Source of the DNA: Labilibaculum euxinicum
Lineage (GTDB): Bacteria; Bacteroidota; Bacteroidia; Bacteroidales; Marinifilaceae
Assembly: GCF_009795715.1 (NCBI RefSeq)
Contig: NZ_WTCR01000010.1
Span: forward strand, 1-64,000
Reading direction: 5' to 3'
Length of the DNA: 64,000 nt
Under the pieces are notes generated by a model. It ran no database searches, was not told the origin of the DNA, and saw nothing but the letters and a program-made list of their open reading frames with translations. The position numbers were made by a program, and so were the translations under genes. Positions 8,120 to 15,683 of this stretch are shown piece by piece. Numbering within the stretch: position 1 is the first letter of the stretch; every line of letters begins with the position of its first letter.

Positions 8120-8215
8120 GGGATTCGGTGAATGGTCATTAAAACAGTAACACCATGGTGTTTTACGAACACGACATGTCATGTTGCGCACACACCATGG
8201 TGTGACCCTACCGCG
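8120..8215. repeat. Right remainder of the interrupted family B unit
   Basis: Starts GGGATTCGGTGAATGGTCAT and continues with three CCATGG/ACATGT palindromes (ACACCATGGTGT, ACACGACATGTCATGT, ACACCATGGTGTGACCC). It is the distal part of a family B unit separated from its left part by the 1.28-kb insert. Confidence 0.65.
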
Positions 8216-8282
8216 CAATGCATGCGATATTCATTTTTAAAACCTTTGGGCTAAAAAACTACACAAACAAAATGCACAAACA

Positions 8283-8341
8283 AATGGAATTGCCATTGCT
8301 TACAAAAATCACCGTTAAAACCCAGGGCAATGGATGGGAAA
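8283..8341. repeat. Family D repeat, right copy
   Basis: CAAATGGAATTGCCATTGC, GTTAAAACCCAGGGCAATG and GATGGG match the copy at 5612-5676 with few changes, in the same orientation. Confidence 0.6.
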
Positions 8342-8346
8342 GGAAA

Positions 8347-8365
8347 ACCCCGCTTGAGGCGGGGT
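8347..8365 (-). terminator. Terminator of the HpaII-type fragment gene
   Basis: ACCCCGC (8347-8353), loop TTGAG, GCGGGGT (8359-8365). It lies just after the stop at 8374 on the minus strand, with TTTT following in that direction. Confidence 0.65.
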
Positions 8366-8373
8366 ATTTACAA

Positions 8374-9015
8374 TTATTTTAAAAATCTAATTTGCAAATT
8401 CAATTTAAAAAATAACTCCTCTGATTCTTTATAAATAAGACCAAATCCATGTCTAGAAGAGCTAGCTGTATCAAGTTTCATATGATTTAACAAGTAATTC
8501 TCAAAGTCATTCCTATTATAAATATGATAACACAAAATATCCCCATTCTCTTTCACAACTAGATATCCTCCTGTCGCGTCATACTGCCCAGTCCATACTG
8601 TTGCCGGCATCATACCCAGTGCTATATCAGTTAAAAATCGTTTCATTTTATAGATATAAAACTGATGTTGTTGAGATTGGTCAAAATTTAATGAGTTATT
8701 CTCTTCAACCATTTCAATTAACTCTTTTAATGACTTTTGCCCATTTGAATAAAACAGAACAAGTATTTCTGAAACAATCCGTGGTAATAAACTATCAATT
8801 AATGTTAAGTTATTTGAAAAAATAGGGTTCTCTGTTTTCAAAAATTCCAATGAACCACCTAACTCTATAATTCGACTTATTCGATCTCTTATTTTACTAC
8901 TAGTTGCAATGAAATTAATCTTATAGATTAATTCATCTGGTAAGTCTAAATTCGAAATTTTATAAATGAAGACAGCATCTTGTCCCCCAAAAAACATCAT
9001 ATCATCTAAATACAT
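8374..9015 (-). pseudogene. HpaII-type restriction endonuclease, C-terminal part
   Basis: 213 residues. The C-terminal half (GGYLVVKENGDILCYHIYN, then RNDFENYLL, SSRHGFGLIYK and KLNLQIRF) resembles the C-terminus of HpaII-family type II endonucleases (CCGG-specific in the type member). Family members are about 350 residues, so roughly the first 140 are missing here. An in-frame TAG lies seven codons before the ATG and only 79 bp separate it from the next gene. It shares its orientation with HNH and vsr genes, which are common partners in such loci. Most likely it is a 5'-truncated, non-functional remnant. The family call is from motif memory. Confidence 0.65.
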
Positions 9016-9094
9016 TTTGCGTCCAATTAACTCGACCTAATTCATTCTATATTTCACCCTAAAAATAAACGAATAAGTCGTGCGAATCAACGGA

Positions 9095-9862
9095 CTATAA
9101 GTCACATTTGTTTCTATGCCACTCCAAAAACACCTCGCTTGGCAATCCTCTGTCAGGTAAAATCATCTCCTGTCCTTCGAGTTTGCCAAAGTGATTTTGA
9201 TAGTATGTTTTGGTGCAATGTTCTTTTAGATTTTTGGAGAGGATCATGCGGTAATCCTCATCGAAACTAATCAGGTGTTGGTCGAATGCCTTATCATATA
9301 GGGCAGAAAGGCAAATGCCGTTTTCGGGGTTTAATCTTTCCTTTTCGTTTTCGGCCCAAGGGATGATGTGGCTGGCTATAAGCAGTTGTGGCAAGTCGAT
9401 ACCCGTAACTGCACATTTGCTGTGGTAATTGGTGAGTATCATTTTGCGGAAAAAGTTTTGGTTCACTCTTGTTTTCACGTATCGCTCGCGGGTTTCGCCA
9501 AGCAAGTTACCTAGTTCGGGAAGTTGTTCCTGATATTTATTTTCGATGCTGCAGCCTTCGAATTGTGCAAGAATTCGTTCACTTTCAAATATCAGTGCTT
9601 CCCTGTCGTTCTGAAACTCCACAAAAATATCTTCAGTGGCTTTCCCTGCATTTGCATGTCCCTTTTTTCCGTTGCTTTTTACAACAGGATCGAGGCTGGC
9701 TAAATTCGAAAGTTTAAAACTAACTGCGCCGGGACTTCGGCCAATGCGTTCGGCCAATTGAATAATCTCAGGATTTGTTTGGGTAATCTTTCGATATTCG
9801 GTTTGCAGGTAAAGGTTAAAGGCAAGAACCAATTCTTCTCTTGTCCAATTCGGGTTTCGCAT
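9095..9862 (-). CDS. HNH endonuclease, restriction-locus type
   Basis: 255 residues. The N-terminus (NWTREELVLAFNLYLQ, followed by IGRSPGAVSFKLSNL around 40-54) is a helical DNA-binding-like segment common to this group. The C-terminal HNH module has Cys150, His165 (ASHIIPWA), Asn181 (NPENGICLS) and His196 (KAFDQHLISF), so it appears intact. Proteins of this architecture often sit beside C5-methyltransferase/Vsr loci as the nuclease of a restriction system. The neighbours are a HpaII-type remnant (79 bp) and vsr (143 bp). Methylation dependence and target are unknown. Confidence 0.8.
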   Translation of the reverse strand: MRNPNWTREELVLAFNLYLQTEYRKITQTNPEIIQLAERIGRSPGAVSFKLSNLASLDPVVKSNGKKGHANAGKATEDIFVEFQNDREALIFESERILAQFEGCSIENKYQEQLPELGNLLGETRERYVKTRVNQNFFRKMILTNYHSKCAVTGIDLPQLLIASHIIPWAENEKERLNPENGICLSALYDKAFDQHLISFDEDYRMILSKNLKEHCTKTYYQNHFGKLEGQEMILPDRGLPSEVFLEWHRNKCDL

Positions 9863-10005
9863 GCAATTTAAGTTAGCTTAGGTTATTTCAGGTTATGTAA
9901 AAATAGAAAAAATATCATAAGAAGAAAGCCTACTACTACTACCAATTCTTTTTCAATAATTAATACGCTTTTTAATAAACTTAAAATAAACACGATAAAC
10001 TTCCA

Positions 10006-10428
10006 CTATTTCATACTGAGCAAATATGATAAAAGGGCATTAAGCCTCTCCTCCACCTTTTTCGGTTTTAGTTCGCACTCCCAAATAGTGATTACGCGCC
10101 AGCCCAAGCTTTGGAGTTCGGTTTTGGCCTGCCTGTCGCGCTTTTGGGTGTTGGTGATTTTTTGCAGCCACCACTCGGTTCGTGTTTTGGGCGGTACAAA
10201 GTATTTACAGTTTTGGTGTCCGTGCCAAAAGCATCCGTTTACAAAGATTACCGTTTTGTATTTGGGCAGCACAATATCCGGCTTGCCCGGCAGGTTCTTT
10301 GCGTGCAGGCGGTAGCGAAATCCGTTGGCAAACAAAAACCTTCGTACCACCAACTCGGGTTTGGTGTTCTTCCCTTTTATTCGGGACATGTTGTAAGATC
10401 GTGTTTCTTTGGAATGTGTGTCGGTCAT
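10006..10428 (-). CDS. vsr: Very short patch repair (Vsr) endonuclease
   Basis: 140 residues from the chosen ATG (MTDTHSKETRSYNMSRIKGK). The open frame extends 53 codons upstream to 10587, but with this start the catalytic Asp51 (GKPDIVLP) and His69/His71 (NGCFWHGH), with Cys66 as zinc ligand, fall at the same numbers as in E. coli Vsr, which supports it. Vsr nicks 5' of T in T:G mismatches caused by deamination of 5-methylcytosine, so it normally accompanies a cytosine C5 methyltransferase. None is present within this window, so this looks like the surviving repair arm of a lost HpaII-like system. The upstream 53-codon extension is of unknown meaning. Confidence 0.88.
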   Translation of the reverse strand: MTDTHSKETRSYNMSRIKGKNTKPELVVRRFLFANGFRYRLHAKNLPGKPDIVLPKYKTVIFVNGCFWHGHQNCKYFVPPKTRTEWWLQKITNTQKRDRQAKTELQSLGWRVITIWECELKPKKVEERLNALLSYLLSMK

Positions 10429-10600
10429 AAAATTCTTATTGGCCCCTTCGCAATTTACAAAAATCCTGTCATCTGGTGGTAAATGTGTGTTGCTTGTGAG
10501 CACACCTTTTTGTTTCCTCCTCCCCACTTTCTTACTTGCCGTTTTAGGTTTATCTGTTTGAGGAATCAGTTTCGGATTGTCGGGCATCGCACAAGTATAA

Positions 10601-10768
10601 ACTTAGGGCGGAACGCTTCAAACTTAGGGCGGAACACTTCAGACTTATGCCGGAACACTTCAAACTTAGGGCGGAACGCTTCAGACTTACGGCGGAACGC
10701 TTCAAACTTAGGGCGGAACACTTCAGACTTATGCCGGAACACTTCAGACTTGTTCGATAATAATTCAA
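10601..10768. repeat. 21-bp tandem repeat, eight units
   Basis: Exactly 21-bp units starting at 10601, 10622, 10643, 10664, 10685, 10706, 10727 and 10748. The consensus is ACTTAGGGCGGAAC[GA]CTTCA[AG]; units 3 and 7 are ACTTATGCCGG variants and the last unit is degenerate. Variants recur in order (units 2-3 and 6-7), which implies duplication of larger blocks. Because 21 is a multiple of three, both strands show open frames with a heptapeptide repeat. Confidence 0.9.
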
Positions 10769-11172
10769 ACTAAATAACAATGAAACATAAATGATTTAAC
10801 ACAACCAAAACGACCATAGAAAACAACATAATCTATTGAACCAGAAGTGAAAACAGCTTTTAAAAGCAAACTGACTCACTGCCAAACCTGCTTTTGAATT
10901 CTTCAGGAATAATTTCGAAAAATATTTAAACATCCTTGCAAAATACCCTTTAAAAAAGTACATACAGAAGCTTTACATTTTTAAAGCGATGATTACTTAT
11001 GAAAATAAAATATTCATAAATAAAAACAATATGATTACTTTCTCTTTGTTTTAGGGCGTTTCACCTGTCTGCATGCATGTAAACTTAATTATTTAATTAT
11101 TTCCTCTTGCTTTTCGCATCAATATCTAGTAATTTTCATACTGTTTATTTTAAAATTTAAAAAACAATTGAT
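10769..11172. other. Intergenic region with no recognised gene
   Basis: About 400 bp of AT-rich sequence between the 21-bp repeat and the gene at 11173. No reading frame, clear hairpin or consensus -7 box stands out. It is where a methyltransferase might have been expected upstream of vsr, but no remnant is recognisable. Confidence 0.5.
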
Positions 11173-11886
11173 ATGACGCAATCAAGATCCTATTATGGCA
11201 CAGATGCCAATTTTATCAGTTTCTCGGGTCCGAGAATTAAACTAATCGAAGAAAAACACAATGATTTTATCAATTTTTCGCCCATTTTTACTCCTGAGGG
11301 GCTGACCGACCTAAAGGCTGTTTACGATGAAGCCTGCAACATCACTTCCGATAATGCTTATGTAGACATACAGGCAAAGGCAACCGAAAATGTAAAGCTC
11401 GATCTGGATGCTTGCTGTAAATTTTTTCAGCGATGCAAATTCGATATCCAAATGGCATTTCCCAACGATAAAAAAATGTGGGATCAGTTTGGCTTTAACG
11501 ACTACGAAGAGGCCCGGAAAAGCGGAAAGAACATGTATATGTTTTTAACCGATCTTCATATGGTTTCGGTCCGTAATGCGGAACCCTTACTAAAATTAGG
11601 ATGGACAGATGAAAGCTTTAGTAAGATATTGGCTCACCGCGACAGCCTTAAGGCGAATATGATTTTGCAATCGGACTGTATTATGGATCGTAGCCGTGCA
11701 ACCGACAACCGGATGCTTAAACTGAATAGTTTGTATGAGAAAATGGCTGTTTACTTTAAAGCGGCGCGCATTTTATACGAAGACAACGAGGAAACTTTAA
11801 AATGGTTCAAGTTTCCTGCTGCCAGCAACAGCAAACCTAACGAAGAGACTAAAGATGAACAGGAAATAATAGTGGCAGAAAACTAA
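11173..11886 (+). CDS. Hypothetical protein, 237 residues
   Basis: Not recognised. It is cytoplasmic by composition (no signal peptide or membrane segment) and mostly helical, with charged segments such as DLKAVYDEACNITSDNAYVD and CCKFFQRCKFDIQMAFPNDK; the tail PNEETKDEQEIIVAEN is acidic. Base composition matches the core genes rather than the AT-rich lipoprotein. It stands alone, followed by a strong terminator and then the 99-bp repeat array. Confidence 0.75.
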   Translation: MTQSRSYYGTDANFISFSGPRIKLIEEKHNDFINFSPIFTPEGLTDLKAVYDEACNITSDNAYVDIQAKATENVKLDLDACCKFFQRCKFDIQMAFPNDKKMWDQFGFNDYEEARKSGKNMYMFLTDLHMVSVRNAEPLLKLGWTDESFSKILAHRDSLKANMILQSDCIMDRSRATDNRMLKLNSLYEKMAVYFKAARILYEDNEETLKWFKFPAASNSKPNEETKDEQEIIVAEN

Positions 11887-11923
11887 AAATCATTTTTTTC
11901 AATCAATAAACATCTCATTTCTC

Positions 11924-11957
11924 ATCCCCCAGACCTTTGTGTTTGGGGGATTTTTTT
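11924..11957 (+). terminator. Rho-independent terminator
   Basis: ATCCCCCA and TGGGGGAT arms around a short loop, followed by seven T, 38 bp after the stop of the gene at 11173-11886. Confidence 0.85.
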
Positions 11958-11984
11958 GATCATGAACATTATTTCAATATCATT

Positions 11985-13135
11985 TAATGAAAACAAAGGA
12001 TGGGCTTCTTCAAAATCCTTTGGCTAAAGACAAAGACAAAAGGATGAATTTGCAGATGATCAGGATTTATCATTTGTCCCCTGCTTTAGCTGGGGCAAGC
12101 AAGCATGATTCAAAATCCTCTGGCTAAAGACAAAGGCAAAGGATGAATTTGCAGATGATCAGGATTTATCATTTGTCCCCTGCTTTAGCTGGGGCAAGCA
12201 AGCATGATTCAAAATCCTCTGGATGAAGCCAAAGGCAAAGGATGAATTTACTGATGATCAGGATTTATCATTTGTCCCCTGCTTTAGCTGGGGCAAGCAA
12301 GCATGATTCAAAATCCTCTGGCTAAAGACAAAGGCAAAGGATGAATTTGCAGATGATCAGGATTTATCATTTGTCCCCTGCTTTAGATGGGGCAAGCAAG
12401 CATGATTCAAAATCCTCTGGCTGAAGCCAAAGGCAAAGAATGAATTTACAGATGATCAGGATTCATCATTTGTCCCCTGCTTTAGCTGGGGCAATCAAAC
12501 ATGATTCAAAATCCTCTGGCTAAAGCCAAAGGCAAAGGATGAATTTACAGATGATCAGGATTCATCAATTATCCCCTGCTTTAGCTGGGGCAATTAAAAA
12601 TACATCATCCATTTAAATGCAATCAAAAATATCCTCTGGCTGAAGCCAAAGGCAAAGAATGAATTTACAAATGATCAGGATTCATCAATTATTCCCTGCT
12701 TTAGATGGGGTAAGCAAGCATGATTCAAAATCCTCTGGCTAAAGCCAAAGGCAAAGGATGAATTTACAAATGATCAGGATTCATCAATTATCCCCTGCTT
12801 TAGCTGGGGCAATTAAAAATACATCATCCATTTAAATGCAATCAAAAATATCCTCTGGCTAAAGACAAAGACAAAAGGATGAATTTACAAGATGATCTGA
12901 ATTCATCAATTGTCCCCTGCTTTAGCTGGGGTAAGCAAACATGATTCAAAATCCTCTGGATGAAGCCAAAGGCAAAGAATGAATTTACAAATGATCAGGA
13001 TTTATCATTTGTCCCCTGCTTTAGCTGGGGCAATCAAACATGATTCAAAATCCTCTGGCTAAAGCCAAAGGCAAAGGATGAATTTACAGATGATCAGGAT
13101 TTATCATTTGTCCCCTGCTTTAGCTGGCGAGACTA
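11985..13135. repeat. Family C array: 11 units, mostly 99 bp
   Basis: The landmark CCCCTGCTTTAG occurs at 12078, 12177, 12276, 12375, 12474, 12573, 12693, 12792, 12914, 13013 and 13112. Eight of ten intervals are exactly 99 bp; the others are 120 and 122 bp because of the same insertion containing ACATCATCCATTTAAATGC. Each unit runs GATTCAAAATCCTCTGGCTA, AAGCCAAAGGCAAAGGATG, AATTTACAGATGATCAGGAT, TCATCATTTGTCCCCTGC, TTTAGCTGGGGCAAGCAAGC. Within a unit GGCTAAAGC pairs with GCTTTAGCT and GATGAAT with ATTCATC, giving a long two-stem hairpin. Units are contiguous, all in one orientation, and end inside the transposase gene. Confidence 0.92.
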
Positions 13136-13562
13136 TTTTTATAAATCCATATTTCTCAATCATCTCCTCTTCTTCCTGTTCAAATGATTTATATTGATGA
13201 TGAGATTCTTGATTTTTGATGTAATTGCGGACTTGCTGCAGAGCCGATTTACTCACCGATACAGCATAATAATCGTTCTGCCATTCAAAATTATCTTGGC
13301 ACAATTTATTTTTATTGATCCAAAAAGAAGATTCGCCCTTAATCAGTTGCATCAGCTGACTTATGGTCTGGTTTGCCTGAAGTGCCACCAAACAATGGCA
13401 ATGATCATGATATCCATTTATAAAATCGATATGAATGCCTTTTTCTTCCGCATTTTCCTTCATGTGTTTCCAAATCTTTTTTCTTATCAAACTTGATTTT
13501 AGAAATGGTTCGCGATATTTTGTACTCCATACAAAATGAATATACACTCTGACGTGTGGCAT
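13104..13562 (-). CDS. Y1 HUH transposase, IS200/RAYT-like
   Basis: 152 residues from the ATG giving MPHVRVYIHFVWSTKYRE; an in-frame ATG 24 bp upstream is possible. It is a single-domain tyrosine transposase with the HUH pair His54 and His56 (HDHCHCLVAL) and probable nucleophile Tyr114 (VRNYIKNQ). Such enzymes cut and join single-stranded DNA at hairpins. There is no TnpB partner. The gene is bordered on its 3' side by 11 copies of a hairpin repeat and on its 5' side by one to two more, the arrangement expected of a REP-associated transposase. Its last eight residues (SPAKAGDK) and stop are read from the terminal repeat unit, so the array has fused to the gene. Confidence 0.85.
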   Translation of the reverse strand: MPHVRVYIHFVWSTKYREPFLKSSLIRKKIWKHMKENAEEKGIHIDFINGYHDHCHCLVALQANQTISQLMQLIKGESSFWINKNKLCQDNFEWQNDYYAVSVSKSALQQVRNYIKNQESHHQYKSFEQEEEEMIEKYGFIKIVSPAKAGDK

Positions 13563-13629
13563 AAATTTTATGTTTTTTTTGAACAAAAAAATTACACCTT
13601 TTTATTGAACAAAACAATTTTTCAAAATC

Positions 13630-13790
13630 TTTTGGATGAAATCAAATGATGGGCTTCTTCAAAATCCTCCTTTAGATGAAAACAAAGAATCCGATTCTTA
13701 CAAATCCTCTGGCTGAAGCCAAAGGCAAAGAATGAATTTACAAATGATCTGGATTCATCAATTATTCCCTGCTTTAGATGGGGCAATTAC
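13630..13790. repeat. Family C units upstream of the transposase
   Basis: A degenerate unit (CTTCTTCAAAATCCTCC near 13650) is followed by a well-preserved one (AAATCCTCTGGCTGAAGCC, ATTCCCTGCTTTAGATGGGG, about 13708-13786). The unit ends TTGCCCC on the minus strand directly after the stop codon of the GyrI-like gene. Confidence 0.8.
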
Positions 13791-14401
13791 AATTTCACAA
13801 TGGGCTGGCGAATGATTGTTTTTAGGTTTTCGGGGGCGGTTCTTCGGGGATCGTTCAGGTAAATTTCGCGGTGTTTTCCGTGTCGTTCGAAACCATTACC
13901 GGCAATGTATTTGTGCAGTTTATCAATGCTTGGAGCCTCATCGGCATAAGAACCTATGTGCATGATCTGCGCAGACAGGCCGTCGCAGAAATCGACCAAT
14001 TCGATCTTGTCCAAATAGGGCAGTTGCTTCTTTTTGCTGACCTCTTGGCAGGCAGCCTCCACAATTTCTTTGGTGATAAAATTGGGCTGCATAATCATGG
14101 CCGACCATTTCCATTCATCAATCCTGTCTCTCGAAAATTCGTTCATATCATCCATCCACCACAAACATTCCAGGGGCATTACCCCATAATCCACATCTTT
14201 ACTTTCCCGTATGGCAAATTTAATTTTGTACGATAAGGCATACAAAGCCTCAATTGCATTCTGATAATCAGCCGAAGTATTTGGATTTCCCTGTCCGCTG
14301 CATTGCAAGTACTTAAATTCCGGAACTTCAACTATCGACATACTGCCTTTCCTCTCGGAATAAAATGGCTTGTATTTTTTCTTTAAATCAACCTTTTTCA
14401 T
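13787..14401 (-). CDS. GyrI-like small-molecule-binding domain protein
   Basis: 204 residues from the ATG giving MKKVDLKKKYKPFYSERKG. The sequence pattern (EVPEFKYLQCSGQGNPNTS, later KSKDVDYGVMPLECLWWMDD-type segments) matches the stand-alone GyrI-like/SOUL-fold family (COG4832 type), which binds small, often cationic, hydrophobic molecules; some members hydrolyse them. There is no DNA-binding domain, so it is not an AraC-type regulator. It is a single gene whose stop codon abuts a family C repeat. The ligand is unknown. Confidence 0.75.
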   Translation of the reverse strand: MKKVDLKKKYKPFYSERKGSMSIVEVPEFKYLQCSGQGNPNTSADYQNAIEALYALSYKIKFAIRESKDVDYGVMPLECLWWMDDMNEFSRDRIDEWKWSAMIMQPNFITKEIVEAACQEVSKKKQLPYLDKIELVDFCDGLSAQIMHIGSYADEAPSIDKLHKYIAGNGFERHGKHREIYLNDPRRTAPENLKTIIRQPIVKL

Positions 14402-14428
14402 GTATCTAAATTTGTTTTTTATTGCCAC

Positions 14429-14908
14429 ATAGCCTGTCCCGAACTTGTTTCGGGAGAACTCGCCAACTTAGTCATCCTTGTGTGTGTGTGAAAAATCTTC
14501 TCATGGCTCGTTTCATATGAATCATTTTAGCTTAGAGATGCTCTTCGTTTTCGAAATGCACTTGCTCTGATGCAACAAGGTAGAAAATGTGAGGGAATGT
14601 ATAATTATCTATTGCTTAAAATATGCTTATTCATAATCCTCAGCTTGAAATATTTTTATTCCCTCTCCTTTTAGCTGAGGCAATCAAAGAAAATCTTCTG
14701 ACTAAAGACAAAGAATAAATAACTGCATAGAATAAGATCACTTATCCTCTGCTTTAACTGGGGTAAGCAAAACGCATCACTTGTCCTCTGCTTTAGCTGG
14801 GGCAGTATATTTTTTTTGTTTTTATCGTATTTCTCCTTAGGTTTATTAGTCAAGCAGTCAATCAATTATCAGGTTTTTCAATCTAATTTTAAATACAAAT
14901 CAACAGGC
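14429..14908. repeat. Intergenic region with a TCCCGAA hairpin and degenerate family C copies
   Basis: Near 14436-14454 GTCCCGAAC/GTTTCGGGA forms a hairpin. From about 14640 to 14810 three worn family C fragments occur (TTTTAGCTGAGGCAATC, ATCCTCTGCTTTAACTGGGG, GTCCTCTGCTTTAGCTGGGG). An open frame on the minus strand here is made of these repeats and is not called. Confidence 0.6.
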
Positions 14909-15658
14909 ATGTATAAAACAGCAATATCAATCCTTCTTGCTTTGTTATCCTTTTCGGGATTTACCCAGGAATTGGATGTGAAAAAATGGGTGCAGGAGGC
15001 CGATGAAAAAATGAGGGGTACATCGAGCAAAAGCATCTTTAGCATGACCATTGAAAGAAAATCGTGGTCGCGAACCATTACCATGAAAGCCTGGAGCATT
15101 GGAAATGACTATTCTCTAATGTACATCGTATCTCCTGCCAAGGAAAAAGGACAGGTGTTTCTGAAACGCGGCAATGAAATGTGGAACTGGATTCCCAGCA
15201 TTGAACGAATGGTAAAAATTCCACCTTCGATGATGATGCAATCGTGGATGGGATCGGACTTTACCAACGACGATTTGGTAAAAGAATCGTCGCTGGCAAA
15301 AGATTATACTCACAAACTGGTGGCCGAAGAGCAGCTGCAGGGATACGACTGTTATAAGATTGAATTGATTCCTACTGAAGATGCTCCGGTTGTTTGGGGT
15401 AAAATTTACATGTGGATCAGTAAAAAAGAGAAACACTGGCTGCGTGCCGAGTATTACGACGAAGATGATTATCTGATGAAATATGAGGTGTTGTCGGATA
15501 TCAAAATGGTTGACGACCGCGAAATGCCTACCCGTTTGGAGATGATTCCTGCCGATGAGGAGGATCAGAAAACCATTCTGATTTATGGCGAAACCGAATT
15601 CGATATTCCACTGAAGGAATCGTTTTTCTCCATTCAAAACATGAAACGAATCAGGTAG
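14909..15658 (+). CDS. LolA-like outer-membrane lipoprotein-sorting protein
   Basis: 249 residues from the ATG giving MYKTAISILLALLSFSGFTQ, a clear signal peptide; frame upstream of this lies in repeat debris. The mature part (EADEKMRGTSSKSIFSMTIE, LKRGNEMWNWIPSIERMVKI, MWISKKEKHWLRAEYY) is typical of the LolA_like/COG2834 group: an incomplete beta-barrel that carries lipid or lipoprotein across the periplasm. It heads an operon with two FtsX permeases, an ATPase and an outer-membrane protein. It is not the housekeeping LolA by context, but the cargo is unknown. Confidence 0.82.
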   Translation: MYKTAISILLALLSFSGFTQELDVKKWVQEADEKMRGTSSKSIFSMTIERKSWSRTITMKAWSIGNDYSLMYIVSPAKEKGQVFLKRGNEMWNWIPSIERMVKIPPSMMMQSWMGSDFTNDDLVKESSLAKDYTHKLVAEEQLQGYDCYKIELIPTEDAPVVWGKIYMWISKKEKHWLRAEYYDEDDYLMKYEVLSDIKMVDDREMPTRLEMIPADEEDQKTILIYGETEFDIPLKESFFSIQNMKRIR

Positions 15659-15683
15659 TTCCGAACTGTATATACATTTAAAT

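Noticed and set aside
10483-10780. Heptapeptide-repeat genes on both strands (LGRNASN- and SLKCSAL-type)
   Set aside because: They exist only because the 21-bp unit is free of stops. There is no signal peptide or plausible start, and each runs into vsr on the other strand.
11985-13135. CRISPR array
   Set aside because: The repeat is about 99 bp and contiguous, without unique spacers, and no cas genes are near. It is a tandem hairpin repeat.
14671-14865. Minus-strand frame with LPQLKQR repeats
   Set aside because: The repeated peptide is encoded by degenerate family C copies and overlaps the leader of the LolA-like gene.
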